Assembly (NCBI GenBank): GCA_050084515.1
Contig: CM114271.1
Span: forward strand, 6,138,001-6,202,000
DNA length: 64,000 nucleotides
Reading direction: 5' to 3'
DNA from: Blasia pusilla
Taxonomy: Eukaryota; Marchantiophyta; Marchantiopsida; Blasiales
Under the pieces are notes generated by a model. It made no database searches. It was not told the origin of the DNA and saw only the letters and a program-made list of their open reading frames with translations. Positions 13,118 through 25,316 of the stretch are shown piece after piece. How positions within the stretch are numbered: the stretch's first letter is position 1; the number at the start of each line of letters is the position of its first letter. Both the position numbers and the translations under genes were made by a program.

Positions 13118-16100
13118 TCAAGGCAGTGCGCCAGAGGCCATTAGTGACCCAAATTCTATTTATATTTGTAAGATCCATATGACTGTAGTGTAGATACGAA
13201 ACACCCGTGAACATGGAGAGTAAGTAGCTACGTACTTAAATATTTGTTGGATTGGATTAGGGACGCGGACGGACAATCTACTAATTGGCCTACGGTCTTA
13301 ATGACCGACCTACGAAGGAAGGGAAAATCCTACTTGCCTAAGTTGCCTGCCCGCCCTCATTAAAAAATAATTAATTAACAAACTACGCACCGCTCTATAA
13401 AGCGCCACCTTCATTCATTGAAGCGTCCAACTCCAGACCGCGGAAGGACTTCTGGACACGTGTCGGCTCCCACCGATTACGTTTTCACGATCTCGTTGTT
13501 TACGGGAGCAGCGGGGATGCCCGTGGGGCCTCGGCCTGTTTGCCTCGTGGGTTTTCAGCGGGGAGCGCAGCCGGTGGGCGTGCTACCACGGTCGCGGGGA
13601 TGACCGGCGATTAAAGCAGTGTCTTGGCTTTTCGTGTCGTATCTCGGAGCCACCGTTATGTTCTTATATCGTGGGGACAGAGGAAGAAAATGTCGGAGGC
13701 GTACTGTTCCGTATATTTAGAGGCGAATGTGGCATGGTAAGAAGTACGCCGCGAAGTTAGGGACGCTTATAATAGAGAGTCTAGCGACACAAGTAACTTG
13801 AAGTGAGGGGGCTTAGCTTATGAGTGGCGGAACGTTCGGTCAGGGAATCCGAGTCTCAGAGTCCGTGGCACCCCCCCCTCCACTCGACTTAGACTTAGAG
13901 CAACGTTCAGCTCGGTTATCGAGGTGAGCTGGAATAAGTGGATTTTTATTTACTCGCCTCTAAGTTATCAGTAAGACTTAAGGAGAATATACGATCTTCC
14001 GATGAGATATAAACAACAAACAAACATTCGAGTTTGTGAGAGGAGATTCGCGGATCATGGAGCAAGAGAATTAATTTTGTCTTGCTGGTCTAATAGTCCA
14101 CTTTTCCCCACTTCTAAGTTGATTCTCTTAGTTCTGACTGTTTGTCCATTTATTTTATCTACTCTAAACCATTATTGAACGAGAGATGTAACTCTTATCC
14201 TCACGTTGGAAATTAAAGTCGACCACAAGTTCCGGATGTCACCGATTGTGAAATCATTTGGTTGAAACTTCCAAGTGTTGTTAGAATAGGAGTGAGATTT
14301 TCCATTTTATTTAGTAGTTGGGATTCCACCTAAATTTATATTATTATTATTGGAGATTGCCTTTTCATTTCGCAGTTTTTTCCCATCTATGTTTGAGGTT
14401 GAGATTTCCTGTCAATGTGATAATTCACATTTTGAACAATAAGATCTTTCAAAATTACTTGAAGATATCACTTAAAAAATTTTCGGGTTAATCACGGGAA
14501 GCAATTAAAATCAGTGTATGATGCAAGTGATGGTAAAAGGGGAGTCCGAAATGAGACAACACTTCATAACTTTCGTATGAAATGCTCTAGGAATGAGACA
14601 CCCTACCTATATACTTGATATGAATGTTTGTTTACTTGAAAGTGAGATGCTCAAAGAGAAGAAGGACTTGATTGTAGATATTAAAATATCCACCATGGAC
14701 ACCCTAACTCAATTCTCCTCTTCTACCATGCAGCCCCACTTATGGAACATTTTGTATTGGGATCATAACCACAAAGATATGCCACCCCAATTACCCCCAT
14801 CTTCCCATATCGGAGCCCACTACACACCACCCGCTGCCCGCTTCCCTTGCATCTTAGCATCCCCATACCCCAAGAAAGAAAGAAAAAATATCTCCTTTGG
14901 GTGATGCAGCGATTCTCATGGTGACACCAACGCCACAAAGGCACGTACTAACTACTTCTTGCATATAACATCTTCCGGATACCAACCATTCCTTTCGTAA
15001 TTTTCCCCTCACTACCACTTCAACATCGGCCTTTATCTCGTTGATGTAGACCTTCTTGAGTTTGAATAGGTCTGCACCTTCCGGCGATGAGTCATGGAGT
15101 GCAAGTGAATCTTCAAGTGTAGGATCATGGGATTCCTTTCTAGGGAAAGAACGGAAACGAGGAGCCTTGAAAGGAGTGAAAATTACTCGTTGGATGGAGA
15201 AATTAAAAGTGCCTAAGATAATTACTCGTTTACTAGTTGGATGGAAAAACGCCGATCTTAGGAGACAGCGAGGAAGATAATTACGAGTGCATAAGGGATA
15301 CTAATAAAAAAGTAAAAAAAATGCTAAGATGGAGACAAAAAAGAATCTTAAAGTTGAAAAAAAACCCTAAGGTTCAGGAAATGAAAGCATCTCCTTAGGG
15401 GTTGCGTAAAGTGATTGGCAAGGACGCTTGAAAAATGCCGACTTTTTTTCATGCACAAATGTTGCAAAACCAAAGGCGTGACAAGGTCCATTATTTGTGA
15501 CGCGTAAGTAATAAAACCAAAACAAGTGTCGAATAAAATGGAAACACTTGGTAGCCCCTCTGAGCTAGGCATGCCATTTGACGTCGAAATGACAATTTTC
15601 CACATGCGACAATAAAGCTGCCTTTTCCTAGCGCCACTCCACGCTCGCTAAAGGAACGTGTTTTCCGAGAGGGAAACTCAGTTCATTTCGAGATGTTCTT
15701 GTTATTATTTTAATTTTTTTTTACATAGGACAAAGAGAAATAGAAAAATAGAACCCGACTAAGGTAGTGGAGGAGATGCTCTTATGAAAAAGGATGTAAA
15801 AATTCAGATATATTTGGAAAGAAAACCAACATGTCCTAGTAGGCAGGAAATCTGCGAGGAAATCTGCAAGGGCCTGTCTGGAGATAAGATAGTTGCAACG
15901 ACGTGGATTGAATGAATCGAACGGTTTTCGAAATTCGTCTTCCCCACGGGACCGCGAGTGAGATTCTTCTCTCTCTCTCTCTCTATTTTTTTACGAGTGG
16001 TAAAGGGAAAAATTCGCGCTGTGGCTTATCTTTCATCACGAAGGGGATAGATACCCTATGGGCTATGATTGATGTCACGCTTCGGCATATAAAGTGCAGT

Positions 16101-16720
16101 ACTGCCTGTGAGACCATGAGACAATGACAGCGCACATCGGAAACCTCGGAGGCTAGGCGATGGGTGATCCAACGGCCCAATTTGAAAGATCGATGGATCG
16201 CGGTTGGCGGAGAGAGGTCTGGTTGGGTTAGTAGCCGGTGACAGCGACGGGCAGAATCAGGTGCTAGACTCCAGGTTCCTGACGGTTCCCCCACGGCCCC
16301 AACCCGCACGCATCGGGTGGCTGGGCCGGGCGGAGCGGGCAGGGGCAGGAAAGGAAAGGAAATGAAGCGCAGCTGGAGCGGGCGGCGCATGCACAAGAGA
16401 GGGGAGCGGGGAGTCACTGTGAGGGATGAGCGAACGAAGCTCTTCACTGTGCGCCGAAGAAGAAGGAGCCCCGGTGTGGGGAGGGGTAGGGGATAGCGCC
16501 GAGGAAATAGACGTGACCGTCGAGTGGCATTTGCGATGAGCGAGCGGAGCAGAGCGTAGCATAAGTGCTACTTCACTTGCCTGCGATTGTGCTTTCGACG
16601 TTTGCAGAAGCAGATTTGGCGACGCAGGTGGGAGCAAGAGGAGAATCAATCACAAGGGTTCGGAGCCGGGATTGGCGAACTTGGCACTGTCTGCGAGGGG
16701 GAGGGAAGCAAGGAGCAGCT
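13118..16720. other. intergenic; upstream region of the 16721 gene
   Basis: No exon with recognisable domain was found. The sequence becomes GC-rich from about 15900 towards the gene start at 16721, which fits a promoter and 5' UTR. A short CT run lies at about 15968-15985. Runs of pyrimidines and A-tracts occur between 13.6 and 15.7 kb without identifiable element ends. Confidence 0.4.
13396..13464 (+). promoter_or_regulatory. candidate core promoter: TATA box and G-box
   Basis: TATAAAG at 13396-13402 lies in a short GC-rich island, and a palindromic G-box GACACGTGTC lies at 13455-13464. The island continues to about 13610 with a 61-codon ORF (13418-13603) that I do not recognise. The G-box lies downstream of the TATA motif, which is unusual for a promoter pair, so this is a weak candidate for the start of an unannotated or noncoding transcript. 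Confidence 0.25.
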
Positions 16721-19018
16721 ATGCCTTCCGGCCCGAAGAAACGCATGAGAGCCAGGAGGAAGAAGCAAGGCTCTCCCACGACAGATGGTAATTCAGGTGC
16801 GCGTGGCCTTCTGACTTGAACGTGATTTTTTGAAAATGGATTGTGCAGAGCGGGAAGGATGCGTTGTACAGCTAGACAGGAGGAAGAAAGATGGTGCGGG
16901 GTTGCATGCTTAGAAAGTCTGGCGTGTGTGCAGCTACCTTCGTGAGTCGGATCGGTGTCATGCTATTCTTGGTCGTTCGTAAGTTGGTAGCATCGTTTAG
17001 TTTCAATTGGCTGAAGTGAGCGAGGTTTTTATTGTCGAATGTAACAGACAGGGAGACGGAAGGTCTTTCCATCGCTGGATCGATGGACGTAGACGAACTT
17101 GAACAAGAAGATGTAGATACTCCTACTCCGACTAAACCTGGTAATCGTCCAATACTTCCTAACTTCGGCGACAAAGATGCGGTTTCCTCCCAAACTGAGG
17201 AATGGGTGCGAGTTTCCGATTTTGAAGTGGGAACTCCAACTTCACAGACAGGGGAGAATGAGCCATTATCTGAAGACACAGATATTAGTAGTGTCAGAAG
17301 ATCGTTGGATAAATTGGCAGAATGGGAGACAGTATCAGGGCACAATCTTCCTGATAGAAAAGCTGGCTCGATTAACAGCTTAGAGGAGGAGCCTTCCGAA
17401 GTTGAGATCGAGGAGAGTGTTCTCGAGGGAGCTTCAGGTCACTCCAGCGAAAGCTTTACTCATTTGCCGTCTCCACACCCGGTGGGAGGGAAGGAGCGTG
17501 AGAGCGATACGAGAAGCTTTGGAAGTGATAGCTCAAGCAATAGCAGCAGTAGCAGCAGTTCCGATGCGCATTCGAAGCCCCCTACTTCCAAGGTTCCACG
17601 TCCGTCAAGTGCTGGTCCTGCCAACGGTGGAGGCAAGGTGTCGTCTCTGAGTTTCGAGTCCGTGGTTGCTATGGACGATGGGGATGAGAAGCAGATAATA
17701 AGATCCAATGGAGATCCTGTGGAGAAAGAAGTGGTGCATGAAGGTGATGAATCCGCCTCGATAGCCAATGTGAGCGTGCTGGAGGAGGGGGAGATGGAGG
17801 TTGACGAAGGCGCGGAGCTAGAGGGTACACATCCGCAGTCTGTGAATTCAGTCGCCGAGGATAGATCGGAGCCATCTGCGGCTGGACGCGAAGTTGATGA
17901 AGTTGCAGTAAGCCCCGTGGAAACAATCACAGTTTCCGAACTCTCTGATGTAAAAGACATCAATGAAGCGGACTCTTGTTCGGACACTCCGATAGAGATT
18001 CCTGTCTTGAAGACGGACGATCGTCTTCAAGACAGCAGTTCGGGTCAGGAAAAGCAAATAGCAGTTGTGCGTGAAGATTCAGTAGTCGACGATGAAGCAG
18101 TTTCTGCTTCGTGTGTTGCTGAATCACTGGATGTAGACCAGGGACTTACTGAGAGCTCGGTCGAACCGATCGCAGCCCTCACACCTGCCGACGAGAAAGA
18201 GATATCTGCATCTGGTGCCAAAGACATCAGCGAAGTGGACACACCTTTAGGGCTTCCGATGGAGTATTCCGGTACCATTGTGGAAACCCCTGATGAGGAT
18301 AAGGAGGTTCTTTCTTTAACAGAAGAAAGTGGAGCTGCCAGCGATCAAGTTAACGGTACTCGAGAAGATGAGAAGATACTTGTATCCTTCATTGAGGAAT
18401 CCAGCAGACTTGTGGGTGCTTTGACTGCTGGAGAGAATGTACGTAGCGAAGATAAAGAGGTGTCTTCTCACCTCAGTGAAGAGAGACTCGAAGAAAACAG
18501 GAGTATCACCTCTTCAAACTCCATTATTACATTTGAAGAAAAGGAAGCTGCCTCATCGAGTGTGGACCCCAGAGATGAAGGAGTAGGTGGAAATGTCCCC
18601 GAATTTGAGTTTGCATCGGCAATCCATGAGAAGCCTCGAATTCCTGGGGATCCAGTAGAACTAACTCTCGACACCGTTTCATCGAAACCCTTAGCCCCGT
18701 TGGATGGGCTTCCTGACCCCACCTCCCTTGTGGAGGAGAGGTGCAACACAGTTGAATCATCTCAACCTGCCAAGAATGGGGTGAGTTGACATTTACTGGC
18801 TGTCTTTATTTCAAGGCTTCAGCCACTTTTTTAACTCAATGCGTATGAATTCCTTACTTTTACCTGAATGACGAAGTGCTTGTACAGGATGCAATCTAAT
18901 GTCTGAACACTGTCTGCGTGTGCAGATTTTGACTGACAACATGAGACCTCACTTGGAACCAAAGTCACTGTCAGGATGCTGCGGTGTAATTTACTGGTTG
19001 CTTGGAAAGGACCAATGA
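16721..19018 (+). CDS. acidic Ser/Glu-rich protein, conserved plant family of unknown function (3 exons)
   Basis: The exons are 16721-16787, 17048-18780 and 18926-19018. All introns are GT-AG (ATG|GTAATT..AACAG, GGG|GTGAGT..TGCAG) and phases match, giving about 630 residues. The N-terminus MPSGPKKRMRARRKKQGS is strongly basic, like a nuclear localisation signal. The large middle exon is acidic and low in complexity, with many Glu/Asp/Ser/Val residues and a poly-Ser run (GSDSSSNSSSSSSSD, about 17524-17570). The last exon ends SGCCGVIYWLLGKDQ. From memory, plant proteins beginning MPSG(A/P)KKRKA and ending in a Trp/Cys-Cys motif form a conserved family without known function; this layout fits. 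The tail could be lipidated or membrane-associated, but that is inference. There are no frameshifts. The start codon is chosen because it gives the family-like N-terminus. Confidence 0.8.
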
Positions 19019-19689
19019 GTTTTCAATGGATTGTTAGGTATGGTAAATTTAGAAGAGCTCTGTCTGTCTCCGTGCCCGTCTTCCTGTCTACTACTACGGA
19101 AGTTGTTCAGTATGGTAGTCCTTTTTTCGCTTCGACTCTTCAAAGATACGAGTCCCAGAAAGATGGAAGCAATCATATATGCAGAAGGCCAGGCCCTACA
19201 CTTGCTGCTATTATGGGCATGGAGTGCTGTGTATTCTTTTGGATATGAGGGTGAATTAGGGATGAAAATTTTGCACAGGTGGCATGTCCAATGATATGGT
19301 TTTTTCCTTGTTTCTAGAGTTGTTACAGTGAGGGTTGGAGAAGTTTTCTTTCCTTCAGGAGGCTTACATAGCTGCTGTGTACAGTTGTTAGAGCTTCAAT
19401 TCTCCACCTAAAGTGGACGAGTCTTCATCTTGCCGAATTTCCCTTCTCTATTATTCCCGGAAGTGCTGAAGCTGCACATGCCGGGCCTTGAGTTCATTTA
19501 CCCTCTTTTTTGCTTTACCATATTGGTAGCAGATCTGCTGTCGAGTAGATGAGGAGTTAATATATTATAGGAACATTTGTAGGGGGGAGCACCTTTCTCA
19601 CAATACTGTACACCAAGCGCCTCAGGTAGCTCGTTTCGTATTAAATATGTAAATGTTGTCGACCTTCCTTCTGTGTGTACATATTTTCA

Positions 19690-19695
19690 AATAAA
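19690..19695 (+). terminator. poly(A) signal candidate AATAAA
   Basis: AATAAA lies about 670 bp after the stop codon of the 16721-19018 gene in a T-rich context. The intervening sequence has no conserved ORF and would be a long 3' UTR. Other variants may be used. Confidence 0.35.
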
Positions 19696-19699
19696 TTTT

Positions 19700-20480
19700 T
19701 CTATGGCTTCTGGCTGGATGCATATGACAACTCAGGGGTTATGTGGTGTTGGTCATGATGGTCCCTCTCTCTGTCTCTGTCTCTTTCTCTTTCTCTAGAA
19801 ACTCTGTTCTTCTTGCTCGTTTGTGCTCAAAAGAGAGTATGGCTTCACCTTGGAGGCAGGATTTTTGGCTGTCCTGCATGCCCTAGGGTTCAGAGTTGAG
19901 TTGTTTAATAGATTTTGATCATGTATTGATCATAGTTCGAGTATCTTCAATGTCCAAAATCTATTTGCACCGGCAGCCTGAAGATTAATATGCGTATTGA
20001 CTAATGATTATAAAAATTTATCTTGAAGTTTTTGTGTCACCTGATTGAGGGATTCAAGGGCGTCTTTTGTTTTCCCCTGTGCCTATGTGTATCTGGTGTC
20101 CCGTGGTCTGCATTTCATTTTGTCTGGATGTCGCTCAGCTCTTAAATTATGTGGGGAAAGATTCTGTTAACCTCATTATCTCTGTTTCAGTTTTTGGGTG
20201 GCACTATTTCTGCTTGGACATCTGTCATTGTTTTACCTCAGGTTTCGATGTGGTTAATCTCATCGAACAGGTGATGCAAGATGATGGGTCTTCATTCCAA
20301 ATTTTCCCCTATTTGAGTGGTCGCCGTATGATACTACGTCTCCTTAGTATCACATCACACGGTGGCCCTGGTATGTTTGCGATCCTTGATTGTCTGGAAA
20401 TGGATTGGGTTGGAGGACCCTGAAACGATGACACGGCAGAGCCACCTCACCTTAGACAAACACACATCCTGGAACTTGAG
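19700..20480. other. intergenic, no gene seen
   Basis: This is T-rich sequence with an imperfect CT tract at about 19766-19797. A 118-codon ORF (20067-20423) is Cys/Phe-rich and has no recognisable domain. It may be distal 3' UTR of the upstream gene. Confidence 0.35.
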
Positions 20481-20484
20481 TACT

Positions 20485-20612
20485 AGGGGGTGTCATAATA
20501 CCCCCTGTCCGGGGTTTTAGGGGCCCCCGGATCTCTCTATCCGTATTCCGGAGGACTCGCAGGATCCCAAACGGGTAGCTTCCGATCTACCCTTTTGGGA
20601 TCCTGCGAGTCC
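20485..20612. repeat. cluster of three inverted repeats
   Basis: AGGGGGT/ACCCCCT (20485-20506, 8-base loop) is followed by a CCGGGG/CCCCGG pair (about 20509-20530). Then come 26-base arms with one mismatch at 20553-20578 and 20587-20612, starting GGACTCGCAGGATCCC, with loop CTTCCGAT. The long hairpin would be very stable in RNA or single-stranded DNA. TGTCATAATACCCC at 20491 resembles an LTR start, but no matching end was found. Confidence 0.8.
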
Positions 20613-21103
20613 CAGAACCGCGTCTGGAAATGGTTTTGAAGCAACCAGATAAAAGCTGCCTGTGGTGTTATCTAATTCAGCGTAAAGCGATACGGATGAA
20701 CCTTCGCGTGTTGAATTCTTGGCGCTGTGATGAAATTCCTCCTAAATTTGAAAAGATGCCCAAACGCAGGATGTCCAAAACGAATTAGCGAGGCATGACT
20801 ATGGATTGGGTGTTGTAATTGCAGACTGATAAATATGGCTGGGCCTAAACGAAAATACCGGGATTACAGCCACTCGTGCGAAGTCCGATCGCTACCTGTG
20901 TTACGGGTATAGGCGTATTGATCATAACTTTGAACGTGGCGTTGGGGTAATGACCGGACGTGGTTTGACAAACGACAGTCATTCCCGCAACATGCTCCAG
21001 TACTGTCGACCCATCTGAAGGGTAATGTGAAACTTACGGATACTCCTCTAGAATCGTAATTCAGTCGAATATAAATCGACAACCTTAACGGTCCATACAT
21101 CTT

Positions 21104-21470
21104 AGGTGTCATCGCATGCTTGCATGGTAAGTGACGCCAAACGCTTGTATTTTGTAGTACCGAAAACCTTACATGACATCAAAGTCCAATCACATAAAAT
21201 ATAATGAATGGGTCATCGAGTGAAAATTTAATGAATTTGTCATCCACCATGATATATAGTATAAATTGAAGCTCTTGAAAGCCCATGTTCCAAGTTGTCA
21301 TCTCACGTTCTCGGGCATTGCTTGCATGGTAAGCGACGGGGAGAGCTTGTAATTTGTAGTATGATCTTATATGATGTCAAAATCCAATCACTTAAAATAT
21401 ATTGGCCCATGAAATACTAATGAAATTTTCATCTACCATGAAAATATAGTATACTTGCATGTAAGTCAAT
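21104..21470. repeat. tandem duplication, period about 196 bp
   Basis: The unit beginning TGTCATCGCATGCTTGCATGG recurs from about 21297. Shared blocks are TGCTTGCATGGTAAG, TTTGTAGTA, CAATCAC..AAAATATA, and CATCYACCATGA..ATATAGTATA. Divergence is moderate, so the duplication is not recent. Confidence 0.75.
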
Positions 21471-21545
21471 CTCTACATTGTTAAAACAAAGTGTGAAGTT
21501 GAAAGTGAATGAAGGAGAACTTCTGCATTCCAACATTCTTGATTT

Positions 21546-21669
21546 ATGTCAAAATTACGAGTGAAAGTTTGAGATTCTAAGTGGGTTTGATGATGTTAGG
21601 ACAATCAATGTCAAAATTGCGAGTTAAAGTTTGAGATTCTCAGAGGGTTGGAGGATGTCAGGACAATCA
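21546..21669. repeat. tandem duplication, period 62 bp
   Basis: Two units each begin ATGTCAAAATT and end GGACAATCA, sharing AAAGTTTGAGATTCT. Unit starts are 21546 and 21608. Confidence 0.9.
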
Positions 21670-21797
21670 TGCAGAAGAAAGGTCTCTACTCAGTTGGGCT
21701 TTAATTAAAGCCCTCTTCAAGTTTACAGTTGTAGAAGTTCATATATGTTTATTGGATCAATGGGTGGGAAATATGTCCGGCGGACACTCTACGTTAG

Positions 21798-22799
21798 TGT
21801 CGCGACCCTCATGAACAAACAAGTGCCAAGCGGAACATCGGAACATTAGCGGACTCACGCTAAGATGGTTTGCGCGTTGGAGTTGTCTCAAAGAGGAGAC
21901 AAGAGACGAGACGCGAGCGAGGAGTTGTGTTTCAGATGTTATGGTCGCGATTCAGAAACCTGGACCAAACGCGGAATGAGACTTGAAAGAAGTCGAGTCT
22001 AGGAAGTGGGTTGCCAAAGGAAAGATCCGGATTTGGAACGCCACTAGCGTTTGAGAGTTTCCGACTGTATTTATGGCCATAACTTTTAGCGCCAAGATGC
22101 GTTTGAAACGAATAAGGGTGCATTGGAAAGCTTATGGAGAGCCGGTTCAAACGCATCAAAGATCGCTGCAAACGCACAAGCAGCGGCCGAGATACAACCC
22201 GAAAACGATTGTAAGTGGAGTCGGGTTGAGGGCCACAATGAAGGGCCCGACCCTCTTTTCCCAAAGGGGAGGGGTTATTGGAGAACCCCAGAAGTACTAG
22301 TAAGGGGGTAGGTCTCCGAGAATGCTTGGAACCCAAACCCCACTTTGGGCGCTGCGGGGCGGCTCAAGGGTATGGAACGGAACGCGAGTTTGGACGTTGG
22401 GTTAGAAAACCTGCACCAAGTCCATTGAGGCGATTTTAGACATCCCTCTTGGATTTCACACCGCGACTCAATTACTTGGGTCTCGGTTCGGAACTCACCC
22501 GAGGACCGTTGAACAGTTGGGATCGCTAGGCGCGCAAGTGCCGTTTCAAATCCCTGGACTAACTAGGAAGTCTGTTCCAAGTCTTGAAGGACTTGCCATG
22601 TTATGGAAGCTAGGAACTAAGGAAGGTTAAGCTTGATGAGACGCCGAGTTGAGGACTCGGTGGGTTGGAACGCTGGTTGGCCAGACCCGACTAACGAGAG
22701 TGCGTGTTTGGGTGCAGATCGACGATGAGTTCGTGACCTACTGAACGTACGCTTCCGTAACACTAAAGATTGACGTTCAAGGAGAGTAGGGGCGCGACA
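21798..22799 (+). mobile_element. solo LTR, family S, copy 1 (1002 bp)
   Basis: It starts TGTCGCGACC and ends GGCGCGACA, so the termini TGTCGCG/CGCGACA are inverted and TG..CA is kept. The flanks GTTAG (21793-21797) and GTTTG (22800-22804) agree at 4 of 5 bases. The whole span is similar, in reverse, to 23716-24734 and 43802-44833. No internal region or coding sequence accompanies it, so it is a solo LTR left by recombination. True element orientation is unknown, and strand here only marks it as opposite to the other two. Confidence 0.85.
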
Positions 22800-23274
22800 G
22801 TTTGGGTATTGTTTAACCTTAAGAAGTGTAGTTATAAGTTGGGGTTTCAATTTAGGAACCTATAGTTTTCTTTTTCATTACTAGAGTTTGAACACAAAGG
22901 AGTGACCAATAAAGCATATGAGCTTGGTAAGCGTTCATCAATTATTTGTTGAGAGTGGTGGTAGTAAGATATTATTGTAATAGGATGATTCAACACTAGA
23001 ACATTACGTGAGCGTACTTACTAGTGAATATAGTAAACCAACGTAGAGGAATAGGATGACACGAATTTGATATAAGAATGTGGGAGACTATTTATAAGAA
23101 GCAACTCCAAGCAAGGGACATCAAACAATCAGCCCAATCTAAAGTTATGATGGGCCATATTGAAAAGAAAAGATAAATTCTTTCATGAATTAACTTTACC
23201 AACCTTCCATATAATGTTCATTACAAGAATCAAAATTGAACTCTAAAAAAGAAGAGTTCTTGTAATAACCATAT
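22800..23274. other. intergenic, no gene seen
   Basis: AT-rich sequence between solo LTR copy 1 and a tandem duplication. No ORF or element ends are recognised. Confidence 0.4.
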
Positions 23275-23523
23275 ACAATTGATTTGACCATTGATTAACT
23301 AAACCACATTGCAATGCAACGAAGATATGTTTTAATATAATAAACGAACTTCTAAATCCTGAATTCAAAATTTCAACTCCAAACCCATTTCTCAAAGAGA
23401 AGAATTGAGTAGACAATTGATTCATGAAACCATATTGCAATGCAGTGAAGATATATTTTAGTATAATAATTTTTTTTCTAAATCATAAATTTAAAGTCCA
23501 ATTCTTAAAGAGAAGAATTGAGA
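23275..23523. repeat. tandem duplication, diverged
   Basis: A unit containing CAATTGATT, CATATTGCAATGCA(A/G), GAAGATAT.TTTTA and AGAGAAGAATTGAG occurs twice, at about 23275-23410 and 23412-23523. The second is shorter through small deletions. Confidence 0.75.
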
Positions 23524-23705
23524 ATACTCAATGAGGAACGCTTAAAACCTCTCAACCATCACACTAAAAATCATTATATAAGAACAATTAATAGGCACCA
23601 CCCCTTGTTTAACATAATAACATTACTTTTAGCAAAGATGTAATTAATGAAAATCTATGCTATTAAGAGCAAATATTTACGACCCCTATCACTAAGCCTT
23701 ATTAT

Positions 23706-25058
23706 CAAGGTTGCATGTTGCGCGCCTACTCTCCTTGAACGTAAATATTTAGTGTTTTGGAAGCGTGCGTTCAGTAGGACACGCTCCCAATCCTGATCTA
23801 CACCCAAACACGCACTCTCCTTGGTCGGATTTGGGTCAATCAACGTTCTAACTTTCTGAGTTCTCGACTCCGCCTCTCATCAAGCTCAACTTTTCTAGTT
23901 TCGCGGTTTACAACATAGGCAAGTCTTTCAAGACTAGGGATAGACTTTCTGGTTGGTTCCGGAACCTTGAAGGGCGTTTGTATGCCTGGCAGTCCCAATT
24001 GTCCTATGTACATCCAATGAGTTCCTAATCGCGACTCACAAAAATGAGGCGCGCGTTGGAATCCAAGAGTGGCTTAAGAAATCCACTCCCTTGGATTAGG
24101 TTCGGGTTTCGAGTTCCCACGCCAAACTCTCCTTCCATCCCGTGCCCTTGAGACGCCGTTTGGCGCTCAAAATGGGGTTCGGGTTCCAAGAATCCTTGGA
24201 GACTCTTCCCCTTTACTAGTACTTCTGGGGATCTCTGCCATCCCCCTAACTTTGGGGAAACACAATCAAGCCTCTCATTTTGGCCCTCAACCCGACTCCT
24301 CATACAGTCATTTTCGGCAAATATCTCAAGCTTTTCTTGAGCGTTTTCTGAGATTTTTGGTGCGTTGTAATTTTCTTTGCATTAGCTTTCCAACGCCACC
24401 TTATTTGTTCCAAACTCATCTTAGGAATAAACGTTATGGTCCAAAACACAATCAAAATCCCCAAACGCCAGTCGTGTTCCAAATCTGGTTCTCACATCTT
24501 TGGCAACCAACCTTCCTAGACTCAACTCATCTCAAGTCTTGGTTCACGTTCGATCCAGGTTTCTTGGCCTCGACCATAAAGGCATGAAACGTACAAACTC
24601 TATTGCATGTTTCGTCTCTTGGAATTTTCCAAGAGATCTCTCCACAACGCAATCATCGTAGCGTGAACTCACTAAAGGTCTGATGTTTTGCTTGGCATCT
24701 ATTTGGTGTTCGTTTGGTTATGAGGGTCGTGACATTGCATATGGATAAAATCCGTATTTGTGGATATGTCCATGTCCGTGGACTTACGTCCGTTCTATAG
24801 AAGGATTTGCCCATGTGGGCCCCATCTCCCCATTCTTTCTCATTCCTCCATTTACCTTTGTGATCCACACTTTCTCATTTCTTCTTTCTTCTATTACTAC
24901 TCCCTCCCCCCATATTGCCCCGCACGTCCTTGCCTTGCCTTCCACCGTGAACTATAAGTATGGGTCCCACCTTTTGCAATCCATGCTAGTAGACATGTCC
25001 AAACTTGTCCTTCCATGTCCGTCCTAGGGAGGAGCTTGTCCGTTTTTGTGCAACCATG
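23706..25058. mobile_element. hAT-like MITE, interrupted by a solo LTR
   Basis: The left terminus CAAGGTTGCA (23706-23715) and right terminus TGCAACCATG (ending 25058) are inverted repeats. The 8-bp flanks CTTATTAT at 23698-23705 and 25059-25066 are identical, as expected for a hAT transposition. Without the inserted LTR and its 5-bp duplication the element is about 329 bp. The interior matches 47423-47735, sharing TATGGATAAA.TCC and the following TCTTTCTCATTC(C/T) block. It has no transposase and would depend on one in trans. Confidence 0.93.
23716..24734 (-). mobile_element. solo LTR, family S, copy 2 (1019 bp), nested in the MITE
   Basis: It runs from TGTTGCGCGCC to GGGTCGTGACA and is flanked by a perfect 5-bp target duplication TTGCA (23711-23715 and 24735-24739). 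It has the same family and the same orientation as 43802-44833, and is opposite to 21798-22799. It landed ten bases inside the left end of the hAT-like MITE, so it is younger than the MITE insertion. No coding sequence is present. Confidence 0.95.
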
Positions 25059-25316
25059 CTTATTATGTGGATCTCTTTCTCCTCTTGCTACTTTTCTAGT
25101 CAAATCAGGGTGCAATTTGATTTTGATTGAAAAGGTTGTAGAATGCAACTTGTTCTCTTGGACTTGCTTCACCATGAGATTGACTAGAGATGTAAACCAA
25201 ATTTCATGTCATCCTCAATCTCTCCACTTTGTGATAGTATTTTCTATTTTTCCCTCCCCAGGAAACGAATATCTAAAAAAATTGGATTGCATAGTGGTTT
25301 CTTGCTTTGTGAAGAG

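Noticed and set aside
13418-13603. 61-codon ORF downstream of a TATA-like box as a gene
   Set aside because: No family resemblance; composition reflects the local GC island, so only the promoter candidate is listed, with low confidence.
20491-21797. TGTCATAATACCCC as the start of a further solo LTR
   Set aside because: No terminal CA with a matching target duplication was found downstream, and no second copy exists in the window.
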